This document shows positions 1 to 6,093 of a stretch of 9,340 nucleotides of DNA, piece by piece (positions within the stretch are counted from its first letter, which is position 1; every line of letters begins with the position of its first letter). The translations under genes and the position numbers were made by a program. The notes under the pieces are model-generated. The model was not told the origin of the DNA and did no database searches. It worked only from the letters and a program-made list of their open reading frames with translations. Location: assembly GCA_905236895.1 (NCBI GenBank), contig CAJOQI010000080.1, positions 1 to 9,340 on the forward strand, in the 5' to 3' direction. The stretch is from an uncultured Peptostreptococcaceae bacterium (GTDB lineage Bacteria > Bacillota > Clostridia > Peptostreptococcales > Anaerovoracaceae).

Positions 1-1784
1 AAATCATCTGCTGCATAAACGAAGATGCAACCATGAACGAATATGCCGGCAAGTACGCAGGCATGGATAGATATGAATGCCGTAAGGCCTGGGTTAAGGA
101 TCTGGATGAGGCAGGCTATCTGGTTAAGACTGAAGAGATGGTTATTCCCGTTGGTGAATGCTATCGCTGCCATACAGTTATTGAACCCATGCTTTCAGAC
201 CAGTGGTTCGTAAAGATGGAAGAGCTGGCAAAGCCCGCAATAGAGGCGGTGGAAAAGGGTGACCTTAAGTTTGTTCCGGAAAGATTCGACAAAGTCTATC
301 TCCGCTGGCTCAATGAAATCAGAGACTGGTGTATCTCCCGTCAGCTTTGGTGGGGACATAGAATCCCTGCCTGGTACTGCGATGACTGTGGTGAGATAAC
401 CGTCAGCGAGGATGATGTTCATGAATGTGCTCACTGCGGTTCCAAGAATATCCGTCAGGATGAGGACGTTTTGGACACATGGTTCTCATCGGCCCTTTGG
501 CCCTTCTCAACCATGGGATGGCCGGAGGAAACGGAGGACATCAAATACTTCTTCCCAACGGATGTTTTGGTAACGGGTTATGACATTATCTTCTTCTGGG
601 TAGTAAGGATGGCCTTTGCATCCCTTGAAGCAATGAATGACATCCCCTTCAAATATGTTTATATCCACGGACTTGTTAGAGATGAGCTGGGAAGAAAGAT
701 GAGTAAGTCTTTGGGTAACGGAATCGATCCTTTGGATATCATCGAAGAATACGGTGCAGACGCCCTTAGGTTTATGCTTACCACCGGTATTTCTCCCGGT
801 AATGATATGCGTTTCCTTATGGACCGTGTTATGGCCGCAAGAAACTTTGCCAATAAGCTATGGAATGCGTCCAGATTTGTAATCATGAATATCAAGAGTG
901 AAGAAGGAGAATTCCTTCCTATGTCCATGGAAAATCTAAAGGATGAGGATAAATGGATTCTCACCAAGATTTCAGATGCAGTTTCCTATGTAAACAGGAA
1001 TATGGACAAGTTTGAACTTGGTATGGCAGGACAGAGGGTTTACGACCTTATCTGGAATGAATTCTGCGACTGGTATATTGAACTGGTTAAGAAGAGACTT
1101 TGGAGTGAGGACGAAGAGGACAAGAAGATTGCAAGAGGTGTGCTTGTTTATTCTCTTAAGAGCATGGTAAAGCTTCTCCATCCATTTATGCCATTTATTA
1201 CGGAAGAAATCTGGGGATTCCTTCCAAAGGAAGAAGGAGAAACCTACCTGATTTCAGCTGCTTGGCCCAAGGAGGAATCTTCCGACTATAGCGAAGAAGC
1301 CAAGAGGCTTGATGATGCCATGGATGTAATCAGGGCAATCAGAAATATCAGAGCCGAAGCAGAAGCCGCACCAAGCAAGAAACTGGATGCAATTATAGTT
1401 TCTCAGGGTGAAACACTGGAAAGTTATAAGCTGACAGAATCATATATCAAAAATCTGGCCAACGTGGAAGGCATTTTATTCACTTCGGATAAGTCTATGG
1501 CGCCAAAGGATGCAATGACCGCAGTCCTTGATGGGGCTGAGCTCTATATTCCTATGGAGAATCTTATTGACTTTGATGCGGAGTTGGAAAGACTTTCCAA
1601 GGAAAAGGCAAGACTTGAGGGAGAAGTTAAGAGAGCTGCGGGAAAGCTTTCAAACGAAGGCTTTACATCCAAGGCACCAAAGGAACTTATAGAAGCGGAA
1701 GAAGGTAAGCTTAAGGATAATCAGGAAAAACTGGATAAGGTGATTGAACGTATAGCCATAGTTGAGGAGAAATTGGGCAAATAA
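1..1784 (+). CDS. valS: Valine--tRNA ligase (ValRS), C-terminal two thirds; 5' end outside window
   Basis: Class Ia aminoacyl-tRNA synthetase that charges tRNA-Val in the cytoplasm. The frame is open to the left edge (first whole codon at base 3), and the residues before the Met at base 33 (INEDAT, then MNEYAGKYAG) match the end of the ValRS editing region, so that Met is internal. About 593 residues are visible. The usual bacterial length is near 880, so roughly 290 N-terminal residues, with the HIGH motif and most of the editing domain, lie upstream. Numbering from the Met at base 33, a CxxC pair sits at 43/46, a zinc-type Cys quartet at 116, 119, 132 and 135, DVLDTWFSSALWP follows, and KMSKS is at 222-226 (bases 696-710). 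The anticodon-binding domain comes next, including HPFMPFITEEIW, and the C-terminal ~70 residues form the charged coiled-coil arm typical of ValRS. Any T-box leader would be upstream and is not visible. No frameshift or missing motif is seen in the visible part. Confidence 0.98.
   Translation, partial: IICCINEDATMNEYAGKYAGMDRYECRKAWVKDLDEAGYLVKTEEMVIPVGECYRCHTVIEPMLSDQWFVKMEELAKPAIEAVEKGDLKFVPERFDKVYLRWLNEIRDWCISRQLWWGHRIPAWYCDDCGEITVSEDDVHECAHCGSKNIRQDEDVLDTWFSSALWPFSTMGWPEETEDIKYFFPTDVLVTGYDIIFFWVVRMAFASLEAMNDIPFKYVYIHGLVRDELGRKMSKSLGNGIDPLDIIEEYGADALRFMLTTGISPGNDMRFLMDRVMAARNFANKLWNASRFVIMNIKSEEGEFLPMSMENLKDEDKWILTKISDAVSYVNRNMDKFELGMAGQRVYDLIWNEFCDWYIELVKKRLWSEDEEDKKIARGVLVYSLKSMVKLLHPFMPFITEEIWGFLPKEEGETYLISAAWPKEESSDYSEEAKRLDDAMDVIRAIRNIRAEAEAAPSKKLDAIIVSQGETLESYKLTESYIKNLANVEGILFTSDKSMAPKDAMTAVLDGAELYIPMENLIDFDAELERLSKEKARLEGEVKRAAGKLSNEGFTSKAPKELIEAEEGKLKDNQEKLDKVIERIAIVEEKLGK
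1765..1769 (+). promoter_or_regulatory. Ribosome binding site for the lipid kinase gene, inside the valS end
   Basis: AGGAG lies within the last codons of valS, 14 bases before the ATG at 1784. This spacing is longer than optimal. Because the valS stop and the kinase start share a base (TAATG), translation is probably coupled by ribosomes re-initiating after valS. Confidence 0.5.
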
Positions 1785-2686
1785 TGGAAAGAGTTTTACT
1801 GTTTTATAATCCCAGTTCCGGCAACGGAATGTTCAAGACCAACCTTGATTATATAATCTCACGTTATCAGGAAGCGGGTAAAAGGATAACCGCCATAAGA
1901 GCATCAGGTGATTCCGGTATAAATGAATTTATGGCCGAAATCGGAAAAGAAGAAGGCGGTATTGAGTTTTCCCAGGTTCTTGCAGCAGGTGGAGACGGAA
2001 CCATCAATGTTTGCGTTAATGCCAGGCTTGATAACGGTGTAGATCTTCCTCTGGGCATTCTTCCAGCGGGAACCGCTAATGATTTTGCCTCATATTTTGA
2101 GATTCCCAACAATATTGAAACCATGCTAGATATTGCCCTGGGTGACAAATATACCTATGCGGATGTGGGTGTGGTAAATGACAGATATTTCATCAATGTG
2201 GCTGCAATCGGTCAGGTGGTTGATGTAAGCCAGAAGACGGATCCTACATTAAAGAATACCATCGGTGTTCTGGCATACTATCTTAAGGGACTTTCCGAAG
2301 TTCCTGAACTTAAGCCTGTGAAGGTTACTCTCACAATTCCGGATAAAGTATATAAAGAAAAGATGTACTTCATGGTTGTGATGAACGGGAAGTTCGCCGG
2401 AGGGTTTAGAATGGTTTCTCCCGATGCGGAGATAAACGACGGAATGTTGGATATAATGCTTTTTAGAGATATGAAAATCTTTGAAATGCCACATATGTTC
2501 TTCCAGCTTATTCAAGGAAAGCATGGAAGCAATAAGAATGTGCTTCAGCTTCAAGTCTCTTCATTAAAAGTTGAGTCAGAAGTGGATCTTCCAACGGATA
2601 TAGATGGAGAACACGGAGAAAAGTTGCCATTGGAATTTTCCGTCCTTAATAAAAGACTTAAAATCAATACCAGAGAGGAGCTCTAA
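1784..2686 (+). CDS. Diacylglycerol/lipid kinase of the YegS/DagK/BmrU family
   Basis: Predicted soluble or peripheral lipid kinase, 300 residues, a normal length for the family. Members phosphorylate diacylglycerol or related lipids with ATP; in Gram-positive bacteria DgkB returns diacylglycerol from lipoteichoic acid synthesis to phosphatidic acid. Visible motifs in order are NPSSGNG at 9-15 (N-terminal nucleotide-binding loop), GGDGT at 69-73 (family hallmark), LPAGTANDF at 93-101, and a C-terminal DGE at 274-276 matching the catalytic Glu region of DgkB-type kinases. There is no signal peptide or membrane segment. The start is fixed by the TAATG overlap with valS and by homology beginning at once (MERVLLFYNPSSG). 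One base separates its stop from the acetyltransferase gene. The family call is firm. The substrate is inferred: sphingosine-like and phosphatidylglycerol kinases share these motifs, so I give no symbol. plsX in the same run supports a role in phospholipid supply. Confidence 0.93.
   Translation: MERVLLFYNPSSGNGMFKTNLDYIISRYQEAGKRITAIRASGDSGINEFMAEIGKEEGGIEFSQVLAAGGDGTINVCVNARLDNGVDLPLGILPAGTANDFASYFEIPNNIETMLDIALGDKYTYADVGVVNDRYFINVAAIGQVVDVSQKTDPTLKNTIGVLAYYLKGLSEVPELKPVKVTLTIPDKVYKEKMYFMVVMNGKFAGGFRMVSPDAEINDGMLDIMLFRDMKIFEMPHMFFQLIQGKHGSNKNVLQLQVSSLKVESEVDLPTDIDGEHGEKLPLEFSVLNKRLKINTREEL
2674..2680 (+). promoter_or_regulatory. Ribosome binding site that decides the acetyltransferase start
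   Basis: AGAGGAG ends 7 bases before the ATG at 2688. This is the best-placed site in the region and supports 2688 over the in-frame ATG at 2604, which lies inside the lipid kinase gene. Confidence 0.8.
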
Positions 2687-2687
2687 A

Positions 2688-3152
2688 ATGGGTGTTTTGG
2701 AAGAACAAGGACTTGTTATTCTGGAAACGGATGAGTATGAAAGACTGGTTCAATTCTTCGTTGAAAACGATTTGGAATTCGACGGAGATGAGGAAGTGGA
2801 TACTGACATAGTGAAATGCTATAAGGTGGTAGATGGAGAAGATAATCTCCTTGGTGGAGCGTGCCTGGCTATGAGAGAAGGCGAATATATCATCGACGGC
2901 ATAGCAATAGATGAGTCCCTTAGGAGCAAAGGAATCGGAGGAATCCTTTTAAATATAATTCTAGAGGACATCAAGGATTTGGGAGGAGATACCCTTTATC
3001 TGGCAGCAAAGGTTCCTTCCTTCTACTATAAAAACGGATTTGAACCTGTTGATCCGGACAGTTCGCCAAACTTCTTCGAGTGTAAGAACTGCCCTCAATA
3101 TAATGTTAGTTGTCACCCGGAAATAATGAAAAGGAGAATCGAGAATGTTTAA
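2688..3152 (+). CDS. GNAT-family N-acetyltransferase with a Cys-rich C-terminal tail
   Basis: Small predicted cytoplasmic acetyltransferase, 154 residues from the ATG at 2688. GNAT enzymes move an acetyl group from acetyl-CoA to an amine; the substrate here cannot be read from sequence. The fold shows a beta strand ending in IDGIAIDE (69-76), the acetyl-CoA pyrophosphate loop RSKGIGG (79-85), an amphipathic helix, a strand LYLAAK (103-108), and the motif-B segment FYYKNGFEPV (112-121). The last ~25 residues carry C132, C135, C142 and H143 (CxxC-x6-CH), which could bind a metal or form a redox pair; that is inference. The chosen start has a strong ribosome binding site and leaves one base after the lipid kinase stop. 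A longer version starting at 2604 would add 28 residues that are an out-of-frame reading of the kinase end. Its last 8 bases overlap glyA. GNAT membership is firm and the role unknown. Confidence 0.88.
   Translation: MGVLEEQGLVILETDEYERLVQFFVENDLEFDGDEEVDTDIVKCYKVVDGEDNLLGGACLAMREGEYIIDGIAIDESLRSKGIGGILLNIILEDIKDLGGDTLYLAAKVPSFYYKNGFEPVDPDSSPNFFECKNCPQYNVSCHPEIMKRRIENV
3131..3136 (+). promoter_or_regulatory. Ribosome binding site for glyA, inside the acetyltransferase gene
   Basis: AAGGAG lies 8 bases before the ATG at 3145, a near-ideal spacing. It supports the start that overlaps the acetyltransferase stop (TAA at 3150-3152). Confidence 0.8.
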
Positions 3153-4380
3153 TAGGGAAAGTGTGGACAGCAATACCTACAATGTGGACAATTATGAATT
3201 TATCAAAAGATTTTCACCCAAGGTTGGAGCATGGATTGAACAGGAGTATCTGAGGCAGAAGAACAATATTGAGCTTATAGCCTCCGAAAACTATTGCTCC
3301 GAAGCGGTACTTGCTGCATGCGGAAGTTGCCTTTCCTGGAAATATGCAGAAGGTTATCCCTATGAGAGAACAAGCGGAAATACGGGAAGATACTATGGCG
3401 GAACCGTAAATGTTGACGCCATAGAAGAATATGCCTGCGAAAAGTGGAGAGAGGTTTTCAATACGGATTATCATGTAAACGTTCAGCCTCACAGCGGTTC
3501 TCAGGCAAACTTTGCTGCCTATAAGGCCATCCTTGAGCCGGGAGACACCATTCTGGCCATGTCCCTTGACAACGGCGGACATCTTACCCATGGATCAAGA
3601 GTATCTTTCAGCGGAAAGCTTTATGACGTTCAGTTCTACGATGTGGACGAGAACGGAATTATCGATATGAATGACGTTAGAAAAAAGGCTGAGGCCATTA
3701 GACCCCAGCTGATCCTTGCAGGAGCTTCAGCCTATGCAAGGACTATCGATTTTGCCGCATTCAGTGAAATAGCAAAGTCGGTTGACGCATACTTCATGGT
3801 AGATATGGCCCATATTGCAGGTCTTGTTGCAGGGGGAGCTCATCCATCACCCTTTGGTTATGCGGATGTCATCACCACAACAACTCACAAGACATTAAGG
3901 GGTCCAAGAGGAGGACTTATCTTCGCTCGTCAAGACTTGGCCAAGAAGGTTGACAGCGCCGTCTTCCCTTATGCCCAGGGCGGTCCCTTGGAGCATATTA
4001 TTGCAGCAAAGGCAATCTGTGCCGAAGAAGCACTTGATCCTGCATTTAAAGAATATGCCGCACAGGTTGTATCAAACTGCAAGGCCTTTGCAGAGGAGTT
4101 TATCAGCCTTGGCTATAAGGTTGTAACAGGTGGTACTGACAATCACGTATTCCTCCTTGATCTTTCGGAATTCGAATTTACTGGAAAAGACCTTCAGGAC
4201 AAGCTTGATGAAGTTGGAATTACCCTTAATAAGAATGCTGTTCCGGGAGATCAGCGTCCACCAAAGGAAACCAGCGGTGTAAGAATAGGAACTGCACCTA
4301 TGACCACCAGAGGATATAAGGAAGATGATTTCCGTCAGGTGGCTCATAAGATTCATGAAGTAATCCAGTCCATGAAATAG
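3145..4380 (+). CDS. glyA: Serine hydroxymethyltransferase (SHMT), variant form
   Basis: PLP enzyme, cytoplasmic, interconverting serine plus tetrahydrofolate with glycine plus 5,10-methylenetetrahydrofolate. It is 411 residues, close to the family norm (E. coli GlyA 417). Motifs in order: IELIASENY (42-50), YAEGYP (67-72), YYGG (83-86), QPHSGSQAN, GGHLTHG (144-150), VDMAHIAG with D220 and H223 (PLP ring contacts), TTTTHKTLRGPRGG with the Schiff-base Lys at 249, QGGPLEH, and SGVRIGTAPMTTRG near the end. Differences from common bacterial GlyA are about seven extra residues between YAEGYP and YYGG, Asn143 where most bacterial enzymes have His in DHGGHLTHG, and PPKETSG in place of SPFVTSG. The start has a well-spaced ribosome binding site and leaves an N-terminal stretch of about 20 residues before the first recognisable helix. 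It overlaps the acetyltransferase by 8 bases; plsX follows after 7. The catalytic set looks complete, so I expect an active SHMT, though the altered loop could affect substrate choice. Confidence 0.95.
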   Translation: MFNRESVDSNTYNVDNYEFIKRFSPKVGAWIEQEYLRQKNNIELIASENYCSEAVLAACGSCLSWKYAEGYPYERTSGNTGRYYGGTVNVDAIEEYACEKWREVFNTDYHVNVQPHSGSQANFAAYKAILEPGDTILAMSLDNGGHLTHGSRVSFSGKLYDVQFYDVDENGIIDMNDVRKKAEAIRPQLILAGASAYARTIDFAAFSEIAKSVDAYFMVDMAHIAGLVAGGAHPSPFGYADVITTTTHKTLRGPRGGLIFARQDLAKKVDSAVFPYAQGGPLEHIIAAKAICAEEALDPAFKEYAAQVVSNCKAFAEEFISLGYKVVTGGTDNHVFLLDLSEFEFTGKDLQDKLDEVGITLNKNAVPGDQRPPKETSGVRIGTAPMTTRGYKEDDFRQVAHKIHEVIQSMK

Positions 4381-4387
4381 GTAAATC

Positions 4388-5437
4388 ATGAGAATAATTA
4401 TAGACGGTATGGGAGGGGACAATGCCCCTCAAGCCATTGTAAAAGGTGTTATTGATGCTAAAGCTGAGATCCCCCATGAGATTGTAATTCTGGGGGATGA
4501 GAAACTGATCGCCAAGGCCTTGAAAAAAGAAGGCTATAAAGGTGATGGTATTTCTGTTGTCAATTGCACCGAAAACATAGAGAACGATGAATCTCCCGTA
4601 AAGGCCGTAAGGAATAAAAAGGGCTCTCCCATAGTTAAGGGTCTTACCATGGTCAAGAAGGGAGAGGGAGATGTATTCATCTCCGCAGGAAGCACGGGAG
4701 CTATCCTTGCGGGAGGTCTTATTGTCCTTGGAAAAATCAAAGGAATAGATAGACCCACCTTGGCGACCATCTATCCCGTAATCGGAAGAGAGCCATCTCT
4801 TCTAACGGATGCGGGAGCCAATGCGGAGTGCAAGCCCATAAACCTTCTTGAGTTTGGTCTTATGGGAGCTATCTATATGGATAGGGTAATGGAAAGAAAG
4901 CATCCCACAGTTGGCCTTGTGAATAACGGTACCGAAGAAGGCAAGGGCACTGCCCTGACAAAGGAAGCCTATGAGCTTCTTAAGAAGAGCAGCCTTAATT
5001 TTATCGGAAATATTGAAGCAAGAAGCCTTCCCAACGGTGCCTGTGATGTAATCGTAACAGATGGGTTTACGGGAAATGCCATTCTAAAGACAACTGAAGG
5101 AATGGGACTTATGGTATTGAGGGAGATCAAAAGAAGATTTACCTCTGATGCTCTTTCCAAAATGGGAGCCATGCTTCTAAAGAAGCAACTTATGAATATA
5201 AAGAAGGACCTAAACTATGTTGAATACGGCGGAGCTCCAATTCTTGGAGTTAAAGGTGCCCTATTAAAGATGCACGGCTCCTCAGATGAGGTTGCGGTAA
5301 AACAAACCATTCTAAAATCCATTCCCTATGTGGAAGGAAAGGTTGTTGAAATCATAGAGCATTCCGTTGCGGAAATTGATGAAATTATGTCGACGGGAGA
5401 TCAGGAGAGATCATGGAAATTCTGGAAGAAAAAATAG
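4388..5437 (+). CDS. plsX: Phosphate acyltransferase PlsX
   Basis: Makes acyl-phosphate from acyl-ACP and inorganic phosphate; PlsY then uses it to acylate glycerol-3-phosphate, the first step of phospholipid synthesis in most Gram-positive bacteria. PlsX is a peripheral membrane protein. At 349 residues it is slightly longer than usual (about 330-345). Visible motifs are IDGMGGDNAP (5-14), ISAGSTGA (98-105), GIDRP, DAGANAECKP (141-150), GLVNNGTEEGKGT and VTDGFTGNAILKT. The start is the family-typical MRIIIDGMGGD. Its ribosome binding site is weak (only AGG at 4379-4381, overlapping the glyA stop, 6 bases before the ATG), which suggests coupling to glyA translation. The last codons overlap rnc and encode an aromatic/basic tail, SWKFWKKK (342-349). 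Gene neighbours often include acpP directly downstream; here rnc follows instead. Confidence 0.97.
   Translation: MRIIIDGMGGDNAPQAIVKGVIDAKAEIPHEIVILGDEKLIAKALKKEGYKGDGISVVNCTENIENDESPVKAVRNKKGSPIVKGLTMVKKGEGDVFISAGSTGAILAGGLIVLGKIKGIDRPTLATIYPVIGREPSLLTDAGANAECKPINLLEFGLMGAIYMDRVMERKHPTVGLVNNGTEEGKGTALTKEAYELLKKSSLNFIGNIEARSLPNGACDVIVTDGFTGNAILKTTEGMGLMVLREIKRRFTSDALSKMGAMLLKKQLMNIKKDLNYVEYGGAPILGVKGALLKMHGSSDEVAVKQTILKSIPYVEGKVVEIIEHSVAEIDEIMSTGDQERSWKFWKKK
5403..5407 (+). promoter_or_regulatory. Ribosome binding site for rnc, inside plsX
   Basis: AGGAG lies 5 bases before the ATG at 5413. It supports a start 25 bases upstream of the end of plsX, so the two genes overlap in different frames. 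Confidence 0.75.
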
Positions 5438-6093
5438 GATATAAATTCAATAATCCTGAACTCCTGAATCTGGCTCTTACTCATAGCTCCCTTGGAGTAA
5501 TGGATGAAAACAATTTAAGGTTGGACAACGAAAGACTGGAGTTTATCGGTGACGGTTTCTTGGATGCGGTGGTAGGCGCCGAACTCTATACTCTCTTTGG
5601 TGGAAATCCGGAAGGAGTTCTCACAAAGCTTAGAGCAGAGATAGTCTGCGAGAAATCCCTGGCGGATATAGGCAGAGGTCTTAACCTGAACAATCTTATT
5701 CGCATGGGTTCCGGAGAGATAAAAACCGGAGTTCACGAAAGAGATTCGGTTATTGCCGATGGAGTGGAAGCAATCATTGGAGCCGTTTATCTTGACGGAG
5801 GCTTTGATGAAATGCGGAAGGTTACCCTCAATTTGGTTGCCCATCTTCTGGAAAAGGCCAAGAAGGGAACCTTGCTTTCTGACTATAAGAGCAGGCTTCA
5901 GGAGTATTATCAAAAATTAAAGAGTGACGACGAACTTGAGTATGTCACTGTAAAAGAAGAAGGTCCGGATCACGACAAGACCTTCTATATAGAAGTAAGA
6001 CACGGAGAAAAAGTACTGGGTAGAGGCAGCGGAAAAACAAAGAAAGAAGCTGAAAAGAAAGCTGCCATGGATGCCCTGAAAGTGGAGGAATAA
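5413..6093 (+). CDS. rnc: Ribonuclease III
   Basis: Double-strand-specific endoribonuclease, acting as a dimer with Mg2+, for rRNA precursor processing and turnover of structured RNA. It is 226 residues, the normal length. The N-terminal nuclease domain has ALTHSS (21-26) and the signature NERLEFIGD (39-47) with metal-binding E43 and D47. The second acidic pair is D116 and E119 in ADGVEAIIGAVYLDGG. After a linker the double-stranded-RNA-binding domain starts near residue 156 (DYKSRLQEYYQ) and ends with GRGSGKTKKEAEKKAAMDAL. The signature continues as GDGFLDAVV where GDAVL is more usual, a mild change that leaves the acidic residues intact. The start is set by the ribosome binding site and by homology from the first residues (MEILEEKIGYKFNNPELL). 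The upstream overlap with plsX is 25 bases, and the gene ends in TAATG, sharing one base with smc. The rnc-smc pair is common in Firmicutes and other bacteria. Confidence 0.98.
   Translation: MEILEEKIGYKFNNPELLNLALTHSSLGVMDENNLRLDNERLEFIGDGFLDAVVGAELYTLFGGNPEGVLTKLRAEIVCEKSLADIGRGLNLNNLIRMGSGEIKTGVHERDSVIADGVEAIIGAVYLDGGFDEMRKVTLNLVAHLLEKAKKGTLLSDYKSRLQEYYQKLKSDDELEYVTVKEEGPDHDKTFYIEVRHGEKVLGRGSGKTKKEAEKKAAMDALKVEE
6084..6088 (+). promoter_or_regulatory. Ribosome binding site for smc, inside the rnc end
   Basis: GGAGG lies 4 bases before the ATG at 6093. The site is strong but tightly spaced. With the TAATG stop/start overlap it implies coupling of smc translation to rnc. Confidence 0.7.

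Noticed and set aside
33..1784. A complete valS-like gene starting at the ATG at base 33
   Set aside because: The frame is open upstream to base 3 and those residues fit the ValRS editing-domain end. HIGH and the editing core would be missing, so the gene is cut by the window edge, not by a real start.
2604..2687. A 28-residue N-terminal extension of the acetyltransferase
   Set aside because: It is an out-of-frame reading of the conserved C-terminus of the lipid kinase, has no good ribosome binding site, and the ATG at 2688 has one.
4381..4387. Possible promoter or terminator between glyA and plsX
   Set aside because: The gap is only 7 bases, with no hairpin plus T-run and no clear -35/-10 pair that stands out from coding sequence upstream.
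4072..4422. Minus-strand frame across the glyA/plsX junction, which could hint at a divergent gene or antisense control
   Set aside because: It is antisense to the conserved GlyA C-terminus and the PlsX start, and has no domain signal.
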